5,237 bases of DNA, taken from assembly GCA_010024485.1 (NCBI GenBank), contig RGGX01000092.1, forward strand, positions 1 through 5,237, read 5' to 3'. The DNA comes from Actinomycetota bacterium. Its GTDB lineage: Bacteria; Actinomycetota; Acidimicrobiia; Acidimicrobiales; Ilumatobacteraceae. Made by a program: the position numbers and the translations under genes. Numbering within the stretch: position 1 is the stretch's first letter; every line of letters starts with the position of its first letter. Below are positions 1-5,237 of the stretch, piece after piece. The notes under the pieces were generated by a model. The model made no database searches, was not told the DNA's origin, and worked only from the letters and a program-made list of their open reading frames with translations.

Positions 1-18
1 ATCGAACATATGTTCGAT
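1..18. promoter_or_regulatory. LexA/SOS box, perfect palindrome, for a gene off the left edge
   Basis: ATCGAACATATGTTCGAT is a perfect 18-bp inverted repeat. It contains the Gram-positive/actinobacterial LexA operator core GAAC-N4-GTTC and the extended TCGAAC...GTTCGA arms. It lies just past the stop of the NUDIX gene. No plausible plus-strand gene starts nearby, so the likely target is a minus-strand gene starting left of position 1. Inference: the target is an SOS gene, possibly dnaE2, the usual partner of imuA'-imuB. The target itself cannot be seen. Confidence 0.85.
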
Positions 19-31
19 ACTGGCAACCGGT

Positions 32-679
32 CTATCCGGATGGCCGGAGGTGCTGGAGCAGAGACGTCAGCCTCGGGTCGTCGGCCCGGTCGATGGCATC
101 GGGCCAGCCGAACCAGGCGACGTCGGGGCTCTCCCCCTCCGGTGGTGCCGGATCGAGGTCGGGAGCGGCAAGTAGGTAACGGAGATCGAGATGGGTGTGC
201 CCGCGACCACCGGCGTGGACATCGACGTGCACCAGCCGCGGCACGACCTCGCCAGCGCCGACCATCTCACCGGTCCCCGTGACGAACGAGACCGGCAGGC
301 CGGTCTCTTCTGCCGCTTCGCGGAGAGCGGCATCCCACGGGGTCTCACCCGGGTCGACATGCCCGCCGGGCTGGATCCACATCTCCAGCCGACGGTGCCG
401 GAGCAACACCACCCCGCGCGTCCCAACGACGATCGCCGACCCGGTGATATGCACGGCGTCGGCGTCGATGTCGAACGGGTCGACACCAGCCGCGATGAGG
501 CGGTCGACCTCAGCGGCGAACCGCTCGATGGAGCGACGCTCGCCGCCGTCGATCGGGACTCGCGCCACCACCTCGGCGCAGACCTCCCGCGCCAACCGGT
601 GCCGGAGCGGATCGGCAGCGGCTCCCTCCATGACGGCGACCGTATCCATACGAGAACCGACCGCCATGGGTTCCCACAT
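32..679 (-). CDS. NUDIX hydrolase, third gene of the imuA'-imuB operon
   Basis: This is a NUDIX-family hydrolase, which would cleave a nucleoside diphosphate linked to another group using Mg2+ or Mn2+ in the cytoplasm; the substrate is unknown. In the 215-residue reading, residues 106-128 match the full Nudix signature GX5EX7REUXEEXGU without exception (G106, E112, R120, E121, E124, E125, G127, L128). It is preceded by WIQPGGH, typical of this fold. Residues 20-75 form an N-terminal helical extension common in actinobacterial members, leading into a first strand at VHITGSAIVV. The gene starts 9 nt after the imuB stop, so it is probably co-transcribed and SOS-induced. No Shine-Dalgarno sequence decides the start: in-frame ATGs at 679, 667, 649 and 631 are all possible, and the first few residues are weakly supported. 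A role in cleaning damaged nucleotides is attractive from context but is inference only. Confidence 0.9.
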   Translation of the reverse strand: MWEPMAVGSRMDTVAVMEGAAADPLRHRLAREVCAEVVARVPIDGGERRSIERFAAEVDRLIAAGVDPFDIDADAVHITGSAIVVGTRGVVLLRHRRLEMWIQPGGHVDPGETPWDAALREAAEETGLPVSFVTGTGEMVGAGEVVPRLVHVDVHAGGRGHTHLDLRYLLAAPDLDPAPPEGESPDVAWFGWPDAIDRADDPRLTSLLQHLRPSG

Positions 680-688
680 GTACCGGCA

Positions 689-2260
689 TCAGCCATAGGT
701 GGCCTCGATCGACCACTGCCGACGCTGGACCGCCACGAGATGGGCGGTCCCGTCATCGAGGACCACCTGCAGACGAGCCGATCTCCGCCCGGTGGGAGAC
801 CACCACCGTTCGTGGAGCGGCCAGGGGCCGGCCCAGGCGGACACGGCCCGCGAACGCGAGCCATCGACCAGGGTGAGTGGTATCGCGCTGACCTCGCCGC
901 GCCCGGTGACCATCACCGGTTCACCCACCTCGTCGAGGAGCTCGACGTCGAGAGGGTGCTCGTGCACGATCGATGGAGCCGGTGCCGGTATCGACCCCGG
1001 CCATGGGGCGTCACCACGGTGAACCCTCGCGGTATCGAGCAGATCGACCGTGTCGGCCCCCACCCAGCGATACCGCTCAACCGGGGACCGACCCCCCTCC
1101 CACACCGGCACCTCGACCGCGCCATCACCGGCGAGGGACATGAGACGGGTCACCGCGCGAAGCGCGGCATCATCGCGCTCGGACCTCCCGCCCCAGAGCC
1201 CCTCCTGGGAACCGTCGTCGGCGCGCACCTGCTCGGCGGTGAGGCGCACGAGCACCACCCCGGAGGTGATCGCCCCCGGTCGTCGGGTCCAGGCCTCGAC
1301 CTGCCATCGCACCCGGTCGATGACCGCGGCAGCCGACAGACCCTCCTCGCGATACCAGCAGTGCTCGCTGCGTTCGGAGTGCTCGGTCTCGATGATGATC
1401 CGCACCGCGACACAGACCCGACCCGATGAGGCGACCTGACCGATGAGACGCTCGGCGCGCTCGCGGGCGGCGAACACCACCGCGGATGCCTCGTGGATCG
1501 GCTCGTCGACCGCCATCTCGACTGCGAGCGCCGCCTCGTGCACCACGGTGTTGACCGGTCGCTCGTCGACACCGTTGGCGAGTCGGTGGGCGTGCAGGCC
1601 GACGGGACCGAACCTCGACACGACATCGGGCACGGCGAGCTCGGCGAGGTCACCAAGACGCCGAATGCCCAGTCGATCGAGCAGCGAGACGAGATCGATC
1701 GGCACCTCCCCGATCTCCGCGAGCCAGGACACGGGCAGGTCGGCGACGCGATTGGTGGACGCCTCAGGGGGCACCACCTCGGGCTGACCGGCCAACACCG
1801 ATCGGAGAGCGGCCAGCGCCGAGAGCGCTCGACCATCAGCGACCCCGATACCGGGTGCCGGCCAACCAGCGGGCCTGATCGACCGGAGATCGCCCGAGAG
1901 GCGCTCGAGCAGTGCCTGCTCACCTCCGAAGAGCCGCGACGGCCCCCGGGCCGGCAGCCGGATGTGCCCGGGGTCGACCAGTTCGACACCAGGGGTGTAC
2001 GCCGCGAGTACCTCGAGCACCGACTCGAAGGCCGCGAGTTCGACCGCCGGATCGCGTTCGGCGATGAGGAGATCAGGGCAGGCCCTCAACGCCGTGCGGC
2101 GCCGCTCGCCGACGGCGACTCCGTGGGCTGACGCGCCCGGGGACACGGCCACGAGCCGGTTGGCCACGATGACCGCGACCGGACGGTCGGGTGGATGCCC
2201 GAGCGAGGAGGCCGGCCAGTCGGACCACCGCAAGGTGATGGTGCGAACCCCGCCGGCCAT
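689..2260 (-). CDS. imuB: ImuB, non-catalytic Y-family DNA polymerase homologue (mutasome adaptor)
   Basis: ImuB is a Y-family polymerase relative. In mycobacteria it does not polymerise but links ImuA' and DnaE2 to the beta clamp for damage-induced mutagenic translesion synthesis. Visible here (523 aa) are the ImuB-type N-terminus with SDWP (residues 13-16), the hallmark RLPARGPSRLFGGE (101-114), a helix-hairpin-helix-like segment at about 190-231 (LGIRRLGDLAEL, then RFG), a little-finger-like region at about 240-345, and the typical ending WSIEATYG. The active-polymerase motif SxDEA is replaced by LVDPG near residues 94-98, so the Glu is lost. The N-terminal DxDxF-type metal site is also absent. 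Residues 352-357 (QEGLWG) resemble the mycobacterial ImuB clamp-binding motif. The ATG lies 3 nt after the imuA' stop, implying translational coupling, and no Shine-Dalgarno sequence is seen. Length matches the family. Confidence 0.93.
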   Translation of the reverse strand: MAGGVRTITLRWSDWPASSLGHPPDRPVAVIVANRLVAVSPGASAHGVAVGERRRTALRACPDLLIAERDPAVELAAFESVLEVLAAYTPGVELVDPGHIRLPARGPSRLFGGEQALLERLSGDLRSIRPAGWPAPGIGVADGRALSALAALRSVLAGQPEVVPPEASTNRVADLPVSWLAEIGEVPIDLVSLLDRLGIRRLGDLAELAVPDVVSRFGPVGLHAHRLANGVDERPVNTVVHEAALAVEMAVDEPIHEASAVVFAARERAERLIGQVASSGRVCVAVRIIIETEHSERSEHCWYREEGLSAAAVIDRVRWQVEAWTRRPGAITSGVVLVRLTAEQVRADDGSQEGLWGGRSERDDAALRAVTRLMSLAGDGAVEVPVWEGGRSPVERYRWVGADTVDLLDTARVHRGDAPWPGSIPAPAPSIVHEHPLDVELLDEVGEPVMVTGRGEVSAIPLTLVDGSRSRAVSAWAGPWPLHERWWSPTGRRSARLQVVLDDGTAHLVAVQRRQWSIEATYG

Positions 2261-2263
2261 GGC

Positions 2264-2950
2264 CTAGACCGCAGCGAGTAGGGGAACAGGATGGTGCGTC
2301 TCAGGTCCGTGCAACCGCCCGTCGGAACCCGGGAGGGAGAGCGACGCGGCCCTCCCCCGATGCACACGACGACCCGTGGCCCGGACCTCGACACGACGAC
2401 CGTCGAGACGACCGGTTCCGGCACCGACACCGCGCCAAGAGGGACCATCCGAGAGGAGTTCGACATCGGTCTCGAGCCCGCGTGGATCACCGACGACGAG
2501 GAGACATCCCCCACGGGCCCGGAGTCGTCGGCGGATCGCCGTGGCGACCGGCGCGGGCACCCGAGCGGGAGGACAGGTGATCAACACCTCGAACCCGTCG
2601 AGGGCGGCGAGACAGAGGTCGGCCCACGATCGGGCGCCATCGCCCGCAACACGTATCCGGATGAGGCGCTCAGGTGGAAGCCCGGCATCGGCCATCGCCT
2701 CGACACCGAGGCCGTCGACTCCGACGACGGCGACCCATGAGCCCATCGCCACCGCGGCCGCCGCGGCGACCACCGCCAGTGAGTGAGCAGCCGGCCCGCG
2801 GCACGCCACGGTGTGCCCCCTCACCAGACCATCGACACCGAGGAGGTCAGCGAGCACCGGATCGAGGGGGAGGGTGCGCTCGGTCGCGAGACGGGCCGAA
2901 CCGAGACGCTCGATGCCGTGAGGCGGGGCGTCGTCACCGATGATGCTCAT
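2264..2950 (-). CDS. imuA': ImuA', RecA-like mutasome accessory protein
   Basis: This 228-residue protein is the first gene of the operon. It is assigned as ImuA', the RecA-fold partner that mycobacterial ImuB and DnaE2 need for SOS mutagenesis. Support comes mainly from context (LexA box upstream, imuB 3 nt downstream) and the actinobacterial ImuA' pattern. That pattern is a RecA-like core with a degenerate P-loop region near residues 50-60 (RGPAAHSLAV, no GKT/GKS), followed by small-residue-rich helices and strands WVAVVGVDGLG (72-82), FEVLITCP (120-127) and GCLLVVGDP (148-156). The missing Walker A lysine suggests no normal ATP hydrolysis. The C-terminus is Arg- and His-rich (about 182-220). 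I chose the ATG at 2950 rather than the in-frame ATG at 3016. The longer form would place the LexA box and -10 inside the coding region, and its added residues look non-conserved. The mRNA is probably leaderless. Confidence 0.85.
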   Translation of the reverse strand: MSIIGDDAPPHGIERLGSARLATERTLPLDPVLADLLGVDGLVRGHTVACRGPAAHSLAVVAAAAAVAMGSWVAVVGVDGLGVEAMADAGLPPERLIRIRVAGDGARSWADLCLAALDGFEVLITCPPARVPAPVATAIRRRLRARGGCLLVVGDPRGLETDVELLSDGPSWRGVGAGTGRLDGRRVEVRATGRRVHRGRAASLSLPGSDGRLHGPETHHPVPLLAAV

Positions 2951-2956
2951 GGCGAC

Positions 2957-2962
2957 ATCGTA
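2957..2962 (-). promoter_or_regulatory. Predicted -10 element of the imuA'-imuB-NUDIX operon
   Basis: On the minus strand the hexamer TACGAT fits the actinobacterial -10 pattern TAnnnT. It ends exactly 6 nt before the imuA' ATG, so transcription should start at or next to the start codon. It lies 1 nt downstream of the LexA box core, so bound LexA would block the promoter. I see no good -35 at the usual spacing. Confidence 0.6.
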
Positions 2963-2963
2963 T

Positions 2964-2977
2964 CGAACAGGTGTTCG
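2964..2977. promoter_or_regulatory. LexA/SOS box of the imuA' operon
   Basis: CGAACAGGTGTTCG consists of perfect 5-bp arms, CGAAC and GTTCG, around 4 nt. This is the actinobacterial SOS-box core. The flanking position is T on one side and G on the other, so the outermost pair of the consensus TCGAAC...GTTCGA is not matched on one side. The box lies 13 nt upstream of the imuA' ATG, directly abutting its -10. It is about 70 bp upstream of the divergent plus-strand gene, so its main target should be imuA'. Confidence 0.88.
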
Positions 2978-3033
2978 GTCATTCGAGGCCGGGAACACGT
3001 CGGCCCTGTTGGCCACGGCACCATCGGTCTCGC

Positions 3034-3039
3034 CAGACT
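3034..3039 (+). promoter_or_regulatory. Possible -10 element of the S51-like gene
   Basis: CAGACT is a near match to TAnnnT, with the first base C instead of T. It ends exactly 6 nt before the ATG at 3046, the same spacing as the other two predicted promoters here. A weak -35-like TTGGCC lies at 3009-3014, 19 nt upstream. The alternative is that GGAGGG at 3040-3045 acts as a ribosome binding site, but it directly abuts the ATG, which is too close for a normal Shine-Dalgarno. Confidence 0.4.
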
Positions 3040-3045
3040 GGAGGG

Positions 3046-4362
3046 ATGCCCTCCTCCCGAGTCCTCACGCTGATGGGATCGGGCGAGACCGCCCCGACGA
3101 TGGTCTCGACCCACCGTCGACTCGCCGCACGTCTCGAACCCTCACCCGGCCGGGTGCGGACCAACGTCAGGGCCGCTGTCCTCGACACCCCATACGGCTT
3201 CCAGGAGAACGCATCCGAGCTCGCCGAGCGCGCCGTCGCCTACTTCTCCGAGTCGATCGATGTCGATCTCGACGTCGCCGGCCTCACCCGGATCATCGGG
3301 GTCGATGACCTCACCGTGGAGCGCGGCCTCGAGGTACTCCGACGGAGCGACTACATCTTCGCCGGCCCCGGCTCACCGACCTACGCGGTCGAGCAGTGGC
3401 GTGGCTCCGCCGTCCCCGGCGCGCTCCGATCCAAACTCGAGCAGGGAGGCGTAGTCGTGTTCGCCTCGGCCGCCGCACTCACCCTCGGCGTGGCGACCGT
3501 ACCCGTCTACGAGATCTACAAGTGCGGGCACGAGCCGTTCTGGGCTGACGGCCTCGACCTGCTGGCTGGGATCGGCATCGAGGCCGCGGTCATCCCCCAC
3601 TACGACAACGCCGAAGGTGGCCACCACGACACCCGCTTCTGCTACCTCGGTGAGCGTCGGCTGACGCATATGGAGACGATGCTCCCCGAGGGCACCTGGG
3701 TGCTCGGCATCGACGAGCACACCGGTCTCGTCATCGATCTCGACGCAGGCCAGGCCGAGGTCACCGGCAACGGCGGCGTCACGCTGCGGGTCGACGGCGA
3801 GTCCCTCCACCACCCCACCGGGTCGATACTCGACCTCGCGATCCTCACCGATCGCGATGCGGTCTCCCGCACGATCCGCGGCGACGCGTCGACCGTCCGT
3901 GCCACTGAGATCGCCGACGACCACGCCTCAGATCTCGCCACGATCCCCGCCAGTGCCGAGCAGACCGTCGAGTCATCACTCGCCGACACGGCGGACCGCG
4001 CCGATCGCGAGTTCTCAGCGGCCATCACGGCCGGTGACGCCGCAACGGCGACCGGCGTCATGCTCGAACTCGAGACCGCGATCTGGGCCTGGTCGGCGGA
4101 CACCCTCCAGAGCGATGAGACCGACCGCGCCCGTCAGGTGCTGCGGTCGATGGTGACCCGTCTCGGTGAGGCAGCGGTCGCCGGGCTCGCCGATCCGCGC
4201 GCCGTGGTCGCCCCTCTCGTCGATCTGCTCCTGCAACTTCGTTCGGACGCCCGCGCTGAGAAGCGATTCGAGGTCTCCGACCTCATCCGCGACCGTCTCG
4301 ACGAGACAGGGATCGAGGTGCGCGACACCGCGGACGGCGCCGAGTGGGACCTTCGAGCCTGA
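3046..4362 (+). CDS. Peptidase S51 / type 1 GATase-like protein fused to a CysS-like C-terminal domain
   Basis: This 438-residue protein has two parts. Residues 5-245 resemble peptidase S51 / class I glutamine-amidotransferase-like proteins (cyanophycinase and dipeptidase E relatives). They contain LMGSGETAPTM (9-19), VLDTPYGFQ (45-53), SDYIFAGPGSPTYA (101-114), the nucleophile-elbow region VVFASAAALTLG (137-148, candidate Ser141), and IPHYDNAEGGHHDTRF (183-198) leading into LGERRL. The elbow departs from the usual G-x-SAGA, so activity is uncertain. After a linker at about 275-315, residues 320-437 look like the end of cysteinyl-tRNA synthetase: a helical DALR-like stretch starting REFSAAI, then LLLQLRSDARAEKRFEVSDLIRD and GIEVRDTADGAEW. 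No tRNA-synthetase catalytic domain (HIGH/KMSKS) is present. The ATG at 3046 is chosen because homology begins there; an in-frame ATG at 2971 would read through the LexA box. The gene is divergent from imuA'. Substrate unknown. Confidence 0.8.
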   Translation: MPSSRVLTLMGSGETAPTMVSTHRRLAARLEPSPGRVRTNVRAAVLDTPYGFQENASELAERAVAYFSESIDVDLDVAGLTRIIGVDDLTVERGLEVLRRSDYIFAGPGSPTYAVEQWRGSAVPGALRSKLEQGGVVVFASAAALTLGVATVPVYEIYKCGHEPFWADGLDLLAGIGIEAAVIPHYDNAEGGHHDTRFCYLGERRLTHMETMLPEGTWVLGIDEHTGLVIDLDAGQAEVTGNGGVTLRVDGESLHHPTGSILDLAILTDRDAVSRTIRGDASTVRATEIADDHASDLATIPASAEQTVESSLADTADRADREFSAAITAGDAATATGVMLELETAIWAWSADTLQSDETDRARQVLRSMVTRLGEAAVAGLADPRAVVAPLVDLLLQLRSDARAEKRFEVSDLIRDRLDETGIEVRDTADGAEWDLRA

Positions 4363-4370
4363 ACTCAGGC
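4357..4370. terminator. Small palindrome containing both convergent stop codons
   Basis: GCCTGAACTCAGGC has perfect arms, GCCTGA and TCAGGC. As RNA it could form a 5-bp stem with a 4-nt loop on either strand. The plus-strand TGA (4360-4362) and the minus-strand TGA (4365-4367) are both inside it. There is no T-tract on either side and the stem is short, so it is at best a weak bidirectional terminator. It may simply be two TGA stops facing each other. Confidence 0.25.
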
Positions 4371-5207
4371 GCTTCGCGTGCTGGCGGCCACCTCACCGAG
4401 CAGCTCGAGGAGGTCGTCGAGACCGGCTGCGTGGTGATCGGCGCCGACGTCGGCAGCGACAGCCCGCGAGGTGATGCCTCGTCCCCCGACGATCACGGGG
4501 ATGTCGGGTTCAGCCCCACGAATCGCGAGGACCGTGTCGCGACACGAGGGCAGCGAGTCGGCATGGGTCACCGACACCACCACGGCGACCGAGCCGGTCT
4601 CGCGCATGGCGGAGATGAACGAGGAGGCCGGAGAGTCGGCGCCGATGTCGGAGACCTCCCAGCCCGCCGCTCGCACGAGATCGGAGAGCATGGAGACGAC
4701 CAGACCGTGCCGCTCCCCCGAGGGTGACCCGATGACGACCGACCCGCGGGACCGCCCACGACGGACGAACTGGGGTCCGAGACGCCCGATGATGCGCTGG
4801 ACGATGCCGGTGGCGCGGTGCTCCACGGAGATGTCGAGCTCCCCTTGCGCCCATCGGTCGCCGATGGTCACGAGCGCTGGCGAGATCACCTCGGTGTACA
4901 CCCGGGCCGGTGTCGACCCGGCGGCAAGCGCCGACTCGACGACGGACCACGCCCCACCAATGTCACCGGCGACCAGACGCGAGTGCATCCGCTCGCTCCA
5001 GTCGACGCGACCGCGGCCGGTGGACTCCGACGGCTCCTCAGCGGGGGCGGCACGGAAGCGCTCGAGTTCCGATCGGGACACCCTCCAGGTGCCCGCCCGC
5101 TTGACGGCGTCGAGTTGTCCGAGGCGCACGTAGCGATAGGCGGTCATGTAGTGCACGCCGAGGTCGGCTGCTGCCTCGTGCAGCGTGAGACCCTCGTCGC
5201 GAACCAT
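4365..5207 (-). CDS. HTH regulator with CarH/LitR-type cobalamin-binding domain
   Basis: This is a 280-residue putative transcription factor that senses cobalamin, possibly light. Residues 7-52 form an excisionase/MerR-type helix-turn-helix (LTLHEAAADLG, then YRYVRLGQL, then GTWRVSRSELERF). Residues 70-145 resemble the four-helix cap of B12-binding photoreceptors, including W119-x9-E129-H130, the motif that holds the adenosyl group in CarH. Residues 155-270 form a Rossmann B12-binding fold. GERHG (164-168) gives His167 as the likely lower axial ligand, in place of the canonical DxHxxG, and IPVIVGGRG (236-244) is the usual late strand and loop. As I recall, Thermus CarH has the light-state ligand His132 right after the motif Trp; here that residue is Ala120. 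Light-driven chemistry may therefore differ, or the protein may sense only B12. The ATG at 5207 follows a good -10 by 6 nt. The target is unknown; relatives often regulate carotenoid or photolyase genes. Confidence 0.88.
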   Translation of the reverse strand: MVRDEGLTLHEAAADLGVHYMTAYRYVRLGQLDAVKRAGTWRVSRSELERFRAAPAEEPSESTGRGRVDWSERMHSRLVAGDIGGAWSVVESALAAGSTPARVYTEVISPALVTIGDRWAQGELDISVEHRATGIVQRIIGRLGPQFVRRGRSRGSVVIGSPSGERHGLVVSMLSDLVRAAGWEVSDIGADSPASSFISAMRETGSVAVVVSVTHADSLPSCRDTVLAIRGAEPDIPVIVGGRGITSRAVAADVGADHHAAGLDDLLELLGEVAASTRSA

Positions 5208-5213
5208 GGCCGG

Positions 5214-5219
5214 AATTTA
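5214..5219 (-). promoter_or_regulatory. Predicted -10 element of the cobalamin-binding regulator
   Basis: On the minus strand TAAATT matches TAnnnT and stands out as an AT-rich hexamer in GC-rich surroundings. It ends exactly 6 nt before the ATG at 5207, predicting a leaderless transcript. The -35 would fall at or beyond the right edge of the window. Confidence 0.6.
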
Positions 5220-5237
5220 CGGTCGTTTGAGCGATCG

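Noticed and set aside
10..282. Plus-strand open frame starting inside the left-edge palindrome
   Set aside because: It has low-complexity Arg/Gly/Pro composition, is antisense to the NUDIX gene, and starts inside an operator with no ribosome binding site.
67..864. 265-codon minus-strand open frame overlapping the NUDIX gene and the end of imuB
   Set aside because: It is the same strand in another frame. The product is Arg/Ser/Pro-rich low complexity, whereas the NUDIX frame has a perfect Nudix box.
191..1429. Long 412-codon open frame on the plus strand opposite the NUDIX and imuB genes
   Set aside because: Its product is rich in Arg, His, Pro, Asp and Gly with no recognisable motif. It is the antisense shadow of two well-supported genes in GC-rich DNA.
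1150..1989. 279-codon minus-strand open frame inside imuB
   Set aside because: It is an out-of-frame shadow of imuB with Ser/Arg/Cys-rich composition and no family resemblance.
2951..3016. N-terminal extension of imuA' to the ATG at 3016
   Set aside because: It would make the LexA box and the -10 part of the coding sequence. The ATG at 2950 fits a leaderless start exactly.
2971..3045. N-terminal extension of the S51-like protein to the ATG at 2971
   Set aside because: The added 25 residues are Arg/Pro/His-rich and unlike the family. The start codon falls within the LexA box, and conserved sequence begins right after the ATG at 3046.
4471..5133. 220-codon plus-strand open frame opposite the B12 regulator
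   Set aside because: It is an antisense shadow of a gene with clear helix-turn-helix and cobalamin-binding motifs, and it shows no domain of its own.

Overview
The window is GC-rich DNA with strongly G/C-biased third codon positions. It is almost entirely coding, with four convincing genes on the minus strand, one on the plus strand, and very short gaps. Three things point to an actinobacterium: the actinobacterial-type LexA operators (CGAAC-N4-GTTCG), an imuA'-imuB mutasome operon of the mycobacterial kind, and apparently leaderless promoters. A lineage such as Acidimicrobiia is possible, but this is only an impression.

Left and centre (positions 1-2950, minus strand): an SOS-type operon reads right to left as imuA' (degenerate RecA-like protein), imuB (catalytically degenerate Y-family polymerase with a likely beta-clamp motif) and a NUDIX hydrolase. 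The gaps are 3 and 9 nt. A LexA box overlaps the imuA' promoter. A second LexA box, a perfect 18-bp palindrome, lies at positions 1-18 beyond the end of the NUDIX gene. It probably controls a minus-strand gene off the left edge; the third mutasome gene, dnaE2, is the natural guess but cannot be seen. By analogy with mycobacteria, ImuA', ImuB and DnaE2 would act together at the beta clamp in damage-induced mutagenic translesion synthesis.

Right (3046-4362, plus strand): a gene divergent from imuA' encodes an unusual two-part protein. It has an N-terminal peptidase S51 / type 1 glutamine-amidotransferase-like domain and a C-terminal segment resembling the tail of cysteinyl-tRNA synthetase. Far right (4365-5207, minus strand): a convergent gene encodes an excisionase/MerR-type helix-turn-helix joined to a cobalamin-binding module of the CarH/LitR photoreceptor type. 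It keeps the W-x9-EH motif and a lower-axial His candidate but has Ala directly after the Trp. The two convergent genes end 2 nt apart, inside a small palindrome.

Three predicted promoters place a -10-like hexamer exactly 6 nt before the ATG, which implies leaderless mRNAs. There is no non-coding stretch over 300 bases. I saw no RNA genes, mobile elements, CRISPR arrays or long repeats.
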